Of a DNA stretch of 64,000 nt, positions 1-8,261 are shown in pieces. The number at the start of each line of letters is the position of its first letter. Position 1 is the first letter of the stretch. The stretch is from Flavobacteriaceae bacterium (lineage in GTDB: Bacteria > Bacteroidota > Bacteroidia > Flavobacteriales > Flavobacteriaceae), in assembly GCA_030148025.1 (NCBI GenBank), contig JASBUG010000030.1, forward strand, positions 147,046 through 211,045, written 5' to 3'. The notes beneath the pieces were generated by a model, which had not been told where the DNA came from, ran no database searches, and saw only the letters and a list, made by a program, of their open reading frames with translations. The position numbers were made by a program, and so were the translations under genes.

Positions 1-858
1 GTTAGGTGGAGTTATTCTGGAGGAGGTTATGTAATTGTGGAAAAGATAATAGAAGATGTAACCGAAGAGCCTTTTTTTGATTATCTAAAAAAAGAAATAT
101 TAATTCCATTAGGAATGGAGAATACTAAATACTTGATTCCTTCAAAAGGTTCAAAAAGCCATATAAGCTCAGGTTTTGTAAATGGTGACATTATTGAAGA
201 TGGGAGCTTAGTGTATTACCAACCAAGCGCTGCTGGTTTGTGGAGTACTCCGTCAGATTTAGCTAGATTTTGTATTGCAATTCAAGACGCTATTTCAGGA
301 AAAAGAACAGGCATTATTTCTCAAGAATTAGCTAAAGAAATGATTGAGAAAAATATAAATAATTGGGGACTAGGACCTCAATTAAATTATGAATCTGATT
401 CATTAATCTTTCAACATAATGGCAATACTAAAGGTTTTACAGCAAGTATTAAAGCATTCGCATATAAAGGAAAAGGCTTAGTAATTATGACAAATTCAGA
501 TATGGAACAGAAATTAATTCCTGAAATTGTTAGAACAGTTGCTTATCATTATGATTGGAGAGTTGAAACCCCTCTAAGCATAACTCCTATAAAATTGAAT
601 GAAGACTTAATGAATACTTTTTTGGGTGAATATAAATATGAAAAGGAAATACCTGAAGTTGGAGAATATAAAATAGCAATCGAAAGAAGAGAAAACGATT
701 TATATTTTAATGATGGTAGTTTAAGTGCTAAGCTTTTAGTAGTAAACAATAAAAAATTGGTAATGTATAAAAATGGTAGACAGTTTTTATTCGAAAAGAA
801 AAATGACAAAGTATTATCTTTTCTTCTTGATGAAAAGTTTAAATTTATTAAGAAGTAG
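1..858 (+). CDS. Serine hydrolase, beta-lactamase/penicillin-binding-protein-like (3' part, 5' end outside window)
   Basis: The open frame runs from base 1 without a start, so the gene begins upstream of the window. The first codons give RWSYSGGGYVIVEK, the usual YSxGGY form of the second catalytic motif of class C beta-lactamase-like hydrolases, and the text around base 415 (QHNGNTKGF) is the HxG motif. The SxxK nucleophile motif must lie upstream and cannot be checked. The last ~80 residues look like the lipocalin-like tail often found after this domain. Substrate is unknown; such Bacteroidota proteins are usually periplasmic peptidases or esterases. Two further paralogous serine hydrolases lie at 52169 and 57684. 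The family is sure, the function is not. Confidence 0.85.
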   Translation, partial: VRWSYSGGGYVIVEKIIEDVTEEPFFDYLKKEILIPLGMENTKYLIPSKGSKSHISSGFVNGDIIEDGSLVYYQPSAAGLWSTPSDLARFCIAIQDAISGKRTGIISQELAKEMIEKNINNWGLGPQLNYESDSLIFQHNGNTKGFTASIKAFAYKGKGLVIMTNSDMEQKLIPEIVRTVAYHYDWRVETPLSITPIKLNEDLMNTFLGEYKYEKEIPEVGEYKIAIERRENDLYFNDGSLSAKLLVVNNKKLVMYKNGRQFLFEKKNDKVLSFLLDEKFKFIKK

Positions 859-1019
859 GATGTAGAATAATAATTATCAGTCGTCAAGTGCTGTGAATAA
901 ATCTCTCTCTAGCTCTAACAACGTTTTCCTTCCATTACTACCAAAAAAATACTATACTTGTAATGCTTAACAAGTATTAATGAGATTCCCTTGAAAGAGG
1001 GAATGAAAAATAAATTTTC

Positions 1020-1550
1020 ATGAGATTACTAGGAATTGGATCAAGAATAAATCACCCAGAATATGGGAAAGGTGTAGTAACTAATGTCACGTCACGTCAT
1101 TATTGGGTAACTTTTATAGACAATGGTTTAGAAACTATAGAATTAGATTCAGAATTTGAAGTGATAGAACGTGCTGGTGCTGATGATGTAGATACGGTAA
1201 GCTTGTTTGATGTAGAAAGTAGTTTGGTTCAAATATTAAAAAAGTGGAGTGATACGAGTGAGGTAGTGCCATTAGCCGATAAATGGAAGGAAGGAAAACT
1301 AATTTTAGAACCTGGAGATACTAACCTTCAAGGTAAAGAATTACCTATTGAAACCTTTTTTCATAAAATAGTAATGGTTCGTGATCGTATTCGTGTCATG
1401 GAACAAAAAATAAACTCGAGCAAAAATCTTGACGATCAGGAAAAGGTAGATCTGCAACAGTACATTACCAGAATATATGGTAGTTTAACTACGTTTAATG
1501 TGTTATTTAAACAAAAGAGTCAGCAGTTTTCAGGGCAGAAGAGTAAGTAA
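1020..1550 (+). CDS. Conserved hypothetical protein, small N-terminal beta-barrel-like domain
   Basis: 176 residues with no signal peptide or membrane segment, so probably cytoplasmic. Residues 4-45 (GIGSRINHPEYGKGVV followed by a WVTF strand) resemble the small Tudor/SH3-like barrel seen at the C-terminus of UvrD-type helicases and in CarD-like proteins, which bind protein or nucleic acid. The rest is helical and lysine-rich. A sequence TATACTTG at 953-960 is one base off the Bacteroidota -7 element. Its 3' 117 bp are duplicated at 3691-3807 as part of the histidine-kinase duplication. It is convergent with the kinase gene, 9 bp away. I do not recognise a specific function. Confidence 0.75.
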   Translation: MRLLGIGSRINHPEYGKGVVTNVTSRHYWVTFIDNGLETIELDSEFEVIERAGADDVDTVSLFDVESSLVQILKKWSDTSEVVPLADKWKEGKLILEPGDTNLQGKELPIETFFHKIVMVRDRIRVMEQKINSSKNLDDQEKVDLQQYITRIYGSLTTFNVLFKQKSQQFSGQKSK

Positions 1551-3683
1551 TTAACTTATTTAATCTGGAATAGGAATTTTTACTTTAACAGTGGTGCCTT
1601 TATTTTCTATAGAATTGATCGTAAGCTCGCCATCTAGTTTAGACATTCTGGAGTTAATATTATTAAGCCCAATTCCGTTTGATTTTTTTTCAGTATTAAA
1701 ACCTATACCATCATCTTGAATTGAAAGCACAATATGGTTTTGATCAATAAAAAATGATACTATAACAGCTTCGGCTTGGGCATGTTTAATAATATTAAAG
1801 AGTGACTCCTGTAAAATGCGATATAATTCTACTTTAATTCTATCTGAAATATCTCTAGATGCAATTTCTTTGTCTACTGTAAGCGTGTATTCAAAAAGAT
1901 GAAGATCTGCTTGAGTAGATAGATAATGGTCTATTAATGCTTTAAAATCTGTTTTTTTGTTAAGTTTATTATTGTTGAGTTCATGGGAAATTTCTCGAAC
2001 TTCAAATTCAACAGCTTGAATATTTTTAATATGGTCCTGAAATTTTTCCATACTATTGGTGTCACCGCTTAATTTAGTGGCAAGAACACCTAGGCCAATA
2101 CGAGTACCAAATAGCTTACCTAGAATACCATCGTGTAACTCTTCAGATATTCTTTTACGTTCGTCATTCTTACTTGTTTCAATTTTAGACTGTTGAGAAA
2201 GCATAAGCGAATAAACATCTTCATTGGCTCTTTGTTGTTCTTGTTCAAACTTCAATTCTTTGTTTTTAAGGCGTTGCGAATAAATAATGTAAGTTAGTAG
2301 TGCTATTATTAAAAATAAAAATGCTAGAAAGGATATTTGCTTTTTATCTTTAGTTATTTTCTTGTTTTGTGCAATAATCTCGTCGGTTTCAAATTGAATA
2401 CGAGCAAATTTATTACGCATATTACGTTCCACATCAATCATACTATCGCTAAGCTTGATATATTCTTGTAAATATTGATTACTTTCTTCACCAGAAGTTG
2501 CTTTAGAAAGTAGATCTAATGATCTTAACATCTCAGTAGTTCTGTTAATTTTTTTTGCAATTGGATATGCGTGTTTTAGATAAACTAAAGCAGAATCTTT
2601 TTTGTTTATAGAAAGAAATAATTCAGCTATATTATTATTAATTGATGTAATTTCATAATTGAGATTTAATTTTTTTGAGATAGCCAAGGCTCTTTTATGT
2701 TTTGATTTTATTGAATCATGACTAAGTTCTTTTATAAGAAATTGGCTAAAGGCGTGATTTGTTAATATTGCTGCATAAGTAGCTAAATCTTTATTAATAA
2801 CTATTTTGTCGTTTAATAATTTACCATAAATCTCATTAGCTTTTGAGTACTTTTTGTTTTTTATATAAGATTCAGCAATATTAATTTTGGTATGAACAGT
2901 ATTCAAGTAACGATCGTATGTTTCTCCGTTAGAATTGTCAAAAAATATTTGAGGTAATCTTTTATTAACCAAAAGCGCCTTTTGGAAATATTTGTGTGAT
3001 CCTAAAAAATCTTTTTTATCCTTAGAAATAAGACCTAAAAGATTATATAGAGACCACAAGGTATCAAGGTTTGTTTCATTAATATCTGATAACTCTAATG
3101 CTTTAACACCTTTGATAGCATAATTTTCAGCATTTGTATAATTTTTAGTGTCAAATTCAATAGTTGCAATAGCTAGATAGCGAATTGCATGGCTATCGTA
3201 ATCTTGTTTTGATTTTGAATGCAATGAGAGTTTATCCGCTTTGATGTAGTAATAATAAGAGCTATCAATTTTAGATTTAATAGAGTAAAAGTAAAAGCCT
3301 AAAAAATCATATATTAATTGTTGGCTAGAAACATGATTTATTTTTTCGGCAATACGTTTATTCTTGTTACTTAAATTGTAATAATCTTCAAATTTTCCTT
3401 CAAAAAAATGAACTAACATTTCTTTTAAGGAACTTTTCAAAATTATAGTATCTTGCCCTGTTTGCTTAGAAAGTTTTACTGCATTTTTGGCATATACAAG
3501 CTGCTGTTTATAATTTATGTTATTATCCTGAGACAGTTTTCTTAGCTTTTGAATACTATCTAGAGTTTGATTAAAAGACAAATTTTGAGCAGTACTATAA
3601 CATGTTATAAATGCAAATAAAATAGAGACGTACTTTAAATATTGCATAGAAGGATTTTTAATGCAATAACGAAAATAGTAAAA
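1434..3683. repeat. Tandem duplication unit, copy 1 (histidine kinase A plus 3' end of upstream gene)
   Basis: Copy 2 is 3691-5931. The left parts align at an exact offset of 2257 bp (stop of the 1020 gene to its remnant, and stop of kinase A to stop of kinase B). The right parts align at an offset of 2248 bp because kinase B is three codons shorter. Homology also covers about 36 bp upstream of each kinase start. Only about 7 bp separate the copies. Confidence 0.9.
1560..3647 (-). CDS. TPR-containing sensor histidine kinase (HisKA_3 type), copy A
   Basis: 695 residues. An N-terminal signal peptide ends near residue 20 (CYSTAQ), followed by a periplasmic helical region with TPR-like repeats (about 40-430), one membrane helix (about 437-457), a coiled coil, and a cytoplasmic kinase of the NarX/DesK class. 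The phosphoacceptor box ERKRISEELHDG puts His505 in place; an N-type ATP-binding motif DDGIGF and a GIGLNNI motif are near the C-terminus. Such kinases usually act on LuxR-type regulators, but none is next to it, so it looks like an orphan or works with a distant partner. It is a tandem paralogue of the gene at 3817-5895: ends nearly identical, middle sensor region strongly diverged. Confidence 0.9.
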   Translation of the reverse strand: MQYLKYVSILFAFITCYSTAQNLSFNQTLDSIQKLRKLSQDNNINYKQQLVYAKNAVKLSKQTGQDTIILKSSLKEMLVHFFEGKFEDYYNLSNKNKRIAEKINHVSSQQLIYDFLGFYFYSIKSKIDSSYYYYIKADKLSLHSKSKQDYDSHAIRYLAIATIEFDTKNYTNAENYAIKGVKALELSDINETNLDTLWSLYNLLGLISKDKKDFLGSHKYFQKALLVNKRLPQIFFDNSNGETYDRYLNTVHTKINIAESYIKNKKYSKANEIYGKLLNDKIVINKDLATYAAILTNHAFSQFLIKELSHDSIKSKHKRALAISKKLNLNYEITSINNNIAELFLSINKKDSALVYLKHAYPIAKKINRTTEMLRSLDLLSKATSGEESNQYLQEYIKLSDSMIDVERNMRNKFARIQFETDEIIAQNKKITKDKKQISFLAFLFLIIALLTYIIYSQRLKNKELKFEQEQQRANEDVYSLMLSQQSKIETSKNDERKRISEELHDGILGKLFGTRIGLGVLATKLSGDTNSMEKFQDHIKNIQAVEFEVREISHELNNNKLNKKTDFKALIDHYLSTQADLHLFEYTLTVDKEIASRDISDRIKVELYRILQESLFNIIKHAQAEAVIVSFFIDQNHIVLSIQDDGIGFNTEKKSNGIGLNNINSRMSKLDGELTINSIENKGTTVKVKIPIPD

Positions 3684-3690
3684 ATACCAT

Positions 3691-3807
3691 GATCAGGAAA
3701 AAGTAGACTTACAACAGTACATTACCAGAATATATGGTAGTTTAACCACATTTAATGTGTTATTTAAACAAAAGAGTCAGCAGTTTTCTGGACAGAAGAG
3801 TAAGTAA
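3691..3807 (+). pseudogene. 3'-terminal remnant of the 1020-1550 gene, created by tandem duplication
   Basis: This 117-bp stretch matches 1434-1550 with only a handful of changes and ends in the same stop codon (3805-3807). It encodes the last ~38 residues of the conserved protein and has no start or promoter of its own. It is a passenger of the duplication that made the two kinases and marks the left breakpoint of the unit. Confidence 0.9.
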
Positions 3808-3816
3808 TTAACCTAC

Positions 3817-5895
3817 TTAATCTGGAATAGGAATTTTTACTTTAACAGTGGTGCCTTTATTTTCTATAGAATTGATAGTAAGCTCGCCATCTAGTTTAGA
3901 TATTCTAGAGTTAATATTATTGAGTCCAATTCCGTTTGATTTTTTTTCAGTATTAAAACCTATACCATCATCTTGAATTGAAAGCACAATATGGTTTTGA
4001 TCGATAAAAAATGATACTATAACAGCTTCGGCTTGGGCATGTTTAATAATATTAAAGAGCGACTCCTGTAAAATGCGGTATAATTCTACCTTAATTCTAT
4101 CTGAAATATCTCTAGATGCAATTTCTTTGTCTACTGTAAGCGTGTATTCAAAAAGATGAAGATCTGCTTGAGTAGATAGATAATGGTCTATTAATGCTTT
4201 AAAATCTGTTTTTTTGTTGAGTTTATTATTGTTGAGTTCATGGGAGATTTCTCGAACTTCAAATTCAACAGCTTGAATATTTTTAATATGGTCCTGAAAC
4301 TTTTCCATACTATTGGTGTCACCGCTTAATTTAGTGGCAAGAAAACCTAGGCCAATACGGGTCCCAAACAGCTTACTCAGAATACCATCGTGGAGTTCTT
4401 CTGATATTCTTTTGCGTTCGTCATTCTTACTTGTTTCAATTTTAGACTGTTGAGAAAGCATAAGCGAATAAACATCTTCATTGGCTCTTTGCTGTTCTTG
4501 TTCAAATTTCAATTCTTTGTTTTTAAGGCGTTGCGAATAAATAATGTAAGTTAACAGTGCTATTATTAAAAATGAAAATGCTAAAAAGGATATTTGCTTT
4601 TTATCTTTAGTTATTTTCTTGTTTTGAGCAATAATCTCGTCGGTTTCAAATTGAATACGTGCAAATTTATTACGTATACTACGTTCCACATCAATCATAC
4701 TATCGCTAAGCTTGATATATTCTTGTAAATATTGATTGCTTTCTTCACCAGAAGTAGCTTTAGAAAGTAAGTTTAAGGATCTTAATACTTCAGTATTCCT
4801 ATTAATTTTTTTTGCAATTGGATAAGCTTTTTTTAAATAAATAAGTGCAGAGTCTTTTTGTCCTAATGATAAATAGAAATCTGACAGATCATTGCTAATT
4901 GCTGTTATTTCGTATTGATAGTTTAAACTATCACTAATAGTATAGGCGCGCTTAAATAAAGGCACGATCTCTTTTTTGTTGCTATTAAAGACTTTAGATT
5001 TTACATAAGCTAGATTGCTTAAAATGGTAGCATAGGTTATTGGGTCTTTGTTAAATAATGATTTATCTTTAAGTAATTTTAAATAGATGGATATAGATTT
5101 GTTGAACTTTCTTTTTTTAAGATATAATTGTGCTATATTAATTTGAGTAAAAACAATGTTTAAATGTTTGTTATAGATTTGGCCACTCTTTTTATCAGTA
5201 GTAAGTGGTGGTAATTTATTATTTATAACGAGAGATTTTTTATAATACTCTAAAGCAAGATCATAATCTTTTAAAGAAGAATTTATTAATCCTAAATCAT
5301 TGAAAATAGAGTGTTTAAGGTCTATGTTTGAGTTTGTTTCGGGTTGGTTTTTTAATTCTTTTAAGATTTTTGATAAATTAATTTCGGCTCCTAGATAATC
5401 TTTCTCATTGCGTTGTATAACAGACAAGTTATATAGTATTTGTAGTTTATCTTCTAAACTATTTGTTGCTGTAAAAAATTTTAAGGCTTTATGATAATAA
5501 TAATATGCGCTATCAATATGTGTTTGCGATATTTGAAAGCTCCAAGCTAAAATGTTTTGAGATCTAGCTAAAGCTGAAGAGTCGTTTAGTTTTTCTGCTA
5601 AGTTTTTGATTTTATAATTTGTTTTTATGCAAAGAGTTAAATCTTGATAATCACTATATATGCTTGCAAGATTTCTTAAACTTTTCATGACTGTCGTGTC
5701 CTCTTTTATTTCATAGGACAAATCGCATGCTTTTTTTGCATATATCAACTTATTTACATTATCTGTATTTTCATCATTAGACAATTTTCTTAGCTTTTGA
5801 ATACTATCTAGAGTTTGATTAAAAGACAAGTTTTGAGCAGTACTATAACATGTTATAAATGCAAATAAAATAGAGACGTGCTTTAAATATCGCAT
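3817..5895 (-). CDS. TPR-containing sensor histidine kinase (HisKA_3 type), copy B
   Basis: 692 residues with the same layout as copy A: signal peptide (to about 20), TPR-like periplasmic region, one membrane helix, coiled coil, HisKA_3 box with His502, and HATPase_c domain. From about residue 355 to the end it differs from copy A at only a few positions (for example GILSKLFG versus GILGKLFG, and SRISKL versus SRMSKL). Residues about 45-345 are much more diverged. It lies 45 bp downstream of the ATP-grasp gene on the same strand. I infer that the two copies read different signals through the TPR region and feed the same output. No response regulator is adjacent. Confidence 0.9.
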   Translation of the reverse strand: MRYLKHVSILFAFITCYSTAQNLSFNQTLDSIQKLRKLSNDENTDNVNKLIYAKKACDLSYEIKEDTTVMKSLRNLASIYSDYQDLTLCIKTNYKIKNLAEKLNDSSALARSQNILAWSFQISQTHIDSAYYYYHKALKFFTATNSLEDKLQILYNLSVIQRNEKDYLGAEINLSKILKELKNQPETNSNIDLKHSIFNDLGLINSSLKDYDLALEYYKKSLVINNKLPPLTTDKKSGQIYNKHLNIVFTQINIAQLYLKKRKFNKSISIYLKLLKDKSLFNKDPITYATILSNLAYVKSKVFNSNKKEIVPLFKRAYTISDSLNYQYEITAISNDLSDFYLSLGQKDSALIYLKKAYPIAKKINRNTEVLRSLNLLSKATSGEESNQYLQEYIKLSDSMIDVERSIRNKFARIQFETDEIIAQNKKITKDKKQISFLAFSFLIIALLTYIIYSQRLKNKELKFEQEQQRANEDVYSLMLSQQSKIETSKNDERKRISEELHDGILSKLFGTRIGLGFLATKLSGDTNSMEKFQDHIKNIQAVEFEVREISHELNNNKLNKKTDFKALIDHYLSTQADLHLFEYTLTVDKEIASRDISDRIKVELYRILQESLFNIIKHAQAEAVIVSFFIDQNHIVLSIQDDGIGFNTEKKSNGIGLNNINSRISKLDGELTINSIENKGTTVKVKIPIPD

Positions 5896-5940
5896 AGAAG
5901 GATTTTTATTACAATAACGAAAATAATAAAACTTAGTTAA

Positions 5941-6840
5941 TCATAAGTGATCTATCTGTATTGCAACTTCCTGAGCTAATTGTGTAGCTGCTGATGGGTG
6001 TAAACGAAACCACAGTTCGGGCTCTATAAGTTCTAGTTCACTTAAAGCAATATGCCCTTGATTGTCATTAAATACATCAACACGAGCGTAAAGAGGTAGC
6101 TCGGGACAAGCACGTACAGCATATTCTGCAAAAGCAATTTCGTTTAGTGTTGGTTGATAGTCTATAACAGAGCCACCAAAATCGTCTTGCACTCTAAAAT
6201 CACCTTGTTTAGCCTTCTTTAAAACGGCATGTGTGTACTGACCGCCAAAAAGCATCATAGATACTTCACCTTTATTTACAATGTCGTATTGAAAAGGTTG
6301 TAGCATCATAGCTTCTGTAGCAATAAGTTGCTTGAAAACAGATTCGTATTTTTCAATATTATTTGTATTTAACTTATAAGTATGTCTTGCTGTACCCGAA
6401 ATGCAAGGTTTTAGAACGGTTTCTTTCCAACCTAAAGTGTTGTGTAGTTGTTTTAAAGTGGTATTGGTACCTTTTTCAATAAAATGTGATTCGGCTATAT
6501 GCACACCTTTAGCTTTTAGGTCGAGCAAGTAGTGCTTGTCTATATTCCAATAGATGGTGTTTCTGGAATTAATAAGTTTCGTTTTAGTGGAGGCGTGTTT
6601 TAACCAGGCTTCAAATTCAGAAAACCTATAAAAATAATCCCAAGTACTTCTAAAAATAGCTGCTTTAGTAGTAGCCCAGTCAAAATCTGGATCGTCCCAT
6701 GCTAATCGTAATGTGGTAAGTCCTTCGGCCTCCAAAGCATTTTGTAAAAGACTATCTTCTATATAAGCGTTTTGTAGTTGGTTGTGTTCGTTAAATTGTG
6801 GTTTGTTAGCCGAGTCTGTAAGTATAACAATATCTACCAA
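5941..6840 (-). CDS. ATP-grasp domain protein (glutathione-synthetase-like fold)
   Basis: 299 residues, soluble. An N-terminal pre-ATP-grasp region contains FRSTWDYFYR, and the ATP-grasp core has the lysine-bearing strand WKETVLKPCISG followed by YARVDVF and the metal-binding ELELIEPELWFR near the C-terminus. These features fit the RimK/glutathione-synthetase group, which ligates an amino or amide group to a carboxylate using ATP. The substrate cannot be read from sequence. It ends a leftward gene run, 29 bp after the 6870-7583 gene and 45 bp before kinase B. No peptide precursor gene is visible, so a RiPP role is unsupported. Confidence 0.8.
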   Translation of the reverse strand: MVDIVILTDSANKPQFNEHNQLQNAYIEDSLLQNALEAEGLTTLRLAWDDPDFDWATTKAAIFRSTWDYFYRFSEFEAWLKHASTKTKLINSRNTIYWNIDKHYLLDLKAKGVHIAESHFIEKGTNTTLKQLHNTLGWKETVLKPCISGTARHTYKLNTNNIEKYESVFKQLIATEAMMLQPFQYDIVNKGEVSMMLFGGQYTHAVLKKAKQGDFRVQDDFGGSVIDYQPTLNEIAFAEYAVRACPELPLYARVDVFNDNQGHIALSELELIEPELWFRLHPSAATQLAQEVAIQIDHL

Positions 6841-6869
6841 ACTATAAAGTGTTAGAAGTTAATATGGAA

Positions 6870-7583
6870 TTATCTGGTGCCTTTAATATTATTTATTTCA
6901 AGCCCCATAAAAAGTATCTTGTGTAATGAAGGTAATTGCGCTCCACTTTCGGTAGTGGTCCAATCTGTCCATGAAGCCTCCAGCCCATTCATAGGTAAAA
7001 GGTCTGTCCACATCCTAAAGCTAATTGGTTTTCCTGTAGCATCAAATTGCCATAAATAGGAATCGCCTGGTGTTGTACCTCCTAAGGTATAGGTAACTAA
7101 TAATGCATCATTGCCATCTACCTTTACCAATGAACGTTTTACACCTTCATCAAATACTTTATAGGGCGCCACTAGCCAAAATGAATCATTATTAAAATAC
7201 TCTAAAGCTGTTTTTACAAGCGTTTCTTTTTGTTCGCCTACAACATTAAAACTATGTATTGAGGCTTTGCTGCGTTCTGGGAACTTAAGATGCAAATCGA
7301 CCTTGTATTCTTTCCAGAAAACGGTACACATATTATTAGCTTTATCCCATTTATAATGGTGTTTTCTTTTAAAAGTCCACTCTATGATCTTAGTTTTTTG
7401 ATAAGCCTCATAATTTAAAGCATCTAACATTTTATGAGCTAGATCATCAGCAGCTTTTCCTTCAATGCCAACGGGTACATCCTCATGATATTTAAAGTAG
7501 ATATAACCAAAAAACAGCAGGCTAGGAAGCGTGAAAAAAATAACCACGCCTGCAATAATTTTTATAGTTTTCTTTAGCTTCAT
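6870..7583 (-). CDS. Conserved hypothetical protein with N-terminal membrane anchor
   Basis: 237 residues. A basic start (MKLKKTIK) and one hydrophobic helix (about 8-30) anchor it in the inner membrane with the bulk outside the cytoplasm. The remainder is rich in aromatic residues and beta-strand pattern, including a WTFKRKHHYKWD stretch and a later SFRMWTDLLPM stretch, a composition I associate with uncharacterised Bacteroidota envelope proteins. It starts 3 bp after the alkD-like gene and is followed by the ATP-grasp gene, so it belongs to the same transcription unit. I do not recognise a function. Confidence 0.7.
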   Translation of the reverse strand: MKLKKTIKIIAGVVIFFTLPSLLFFGYIYFKYHEDVPVGIEGKAADDLAHKMLDALNYEAYQKTKIIEWTFKRKHHYKWDKANNMCTVFWKEYKVDLHLKFPERSKASIHSFNVVGEQKETLVKTALEYFNNDSFWLVAPYKVFDEGVKRSLVKVDGNDALLVTYTLGGTTPGDSYLWQFDATGKPISFRMWTDLLPMNGLEASWTDWTTTESGAQLPSLHKILFMGLEINNIKGTR

Positions 7584-7586
7584 AGG

Positions 7587-8255
7587 TTATATGAGATTCC
7601 TAATAGCCTCTTTTTGACTTAGGGGTTTAAGATGTGTTGAATTTACGAAATTTAAAACGGATTGAGGGTTTGTTTTTCCATATTCTCTAAGTGCCCATCC
7701 TATAGCTTTTTGCAAAAAGAATTCATTTGAATCTTTAAAAAGCACACATTGCTTAAACAATAAATTTTCATTTGTATTGTCTTTATAGCCTAATTGAAAG
7801 ATAATGGTACTTCTATTTAACCATATATTTTGTGATTTAGAGAATTTCGATATTGTTGGTTTTATGTTATTAGGATATAATAATAAATAGCCTCCTAAGA
7901 TTTGTTTAGCAATAAAATCGACCGTATCCCACCAAGAATTATTGCTTATAAGTTTTTCGATTAAATCAATATCGGTTTCAAGATATTTTTTTCTAAGTTG
8001 TTTTTCAAAAATCTCTATAGCACATAAATGCAGCTCTCGTTGAGGTAGTTTATAAAGTTCTAAAGCTAAGTTTCTAACAGTATTGCTAAGTTCTTCTTTG
8101 TTATTTGCTGATACTTCCTTTAGAATGTCACGACGTTCTTTGGTCTTAACACCATAAAACGGAAAAATGCCTCTCATATATTTATGCATATGAAAGGCAT
8201 TTTCACTGTTTGAAAATTTATGTAATTGGCTTGTTAGTTCGTCTATAAAAGCCAT
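7587..8255 (-). CDS. DNA alkylation repair protein, AlkD-like HEAT-repeat glycosylase
   Basis: 222 residues, all helical. The N-terminal MRGIFPFYGVKTKERRDILKE and the central NSWWDTVDFIAKQILGG segment are typical of the AlkD family, which excises bulky cationic alkyl-purines using a HEAT-repeat scaffold. The aspartate in WWDTVD sits where AlkD has its catalytic aspartate. The gene is packed between ggt (6-bp gap) and the hypothetical gene (3-bp gap), suggesting one leftward operon. A second alkylation-repair gene of the AlkC branch lies at 59283. Confidence 0.88.
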   Translation of the reverse strand: MAFIDELTSQLHKFSNSENAFHMHKYMRGIFPFYGVKTKERRDILKEVSANNKEELSNTVRNLALELYKLPQRELHLCAIEIFEKQLRKKYLETDIDLIEKLISNNSWWDTVDFIAKQILGGYLLLYPNNIKPTISKFSKSQNIWLNRSTIIFQLGYKDNTNENLLFKQCVLFKDSNEFFLQKAIGWALREYGKTNPQSVLNFVNSTHLKPLSQKEAIRNLI

Positions 8256-8261
8256 AATTTA

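Larger units (their letters stand above)
3691..5931. repeat. Tandem duplication unit, copy 2
   Basis: Second copy of the 1434-3683 unit. It holds the gene remnant, histidine kinase B and its short upstream region; homology fades at about 5931 where the spacer to the ATP-grasp gene begins. Confidence 0.88.

Noticed and set aside
5941..6840. ATP-grasp gene as part of a RiPP (graspetide) cluster
   Set aside because: No precursor peptide, exporter or partner maturase is next to it.
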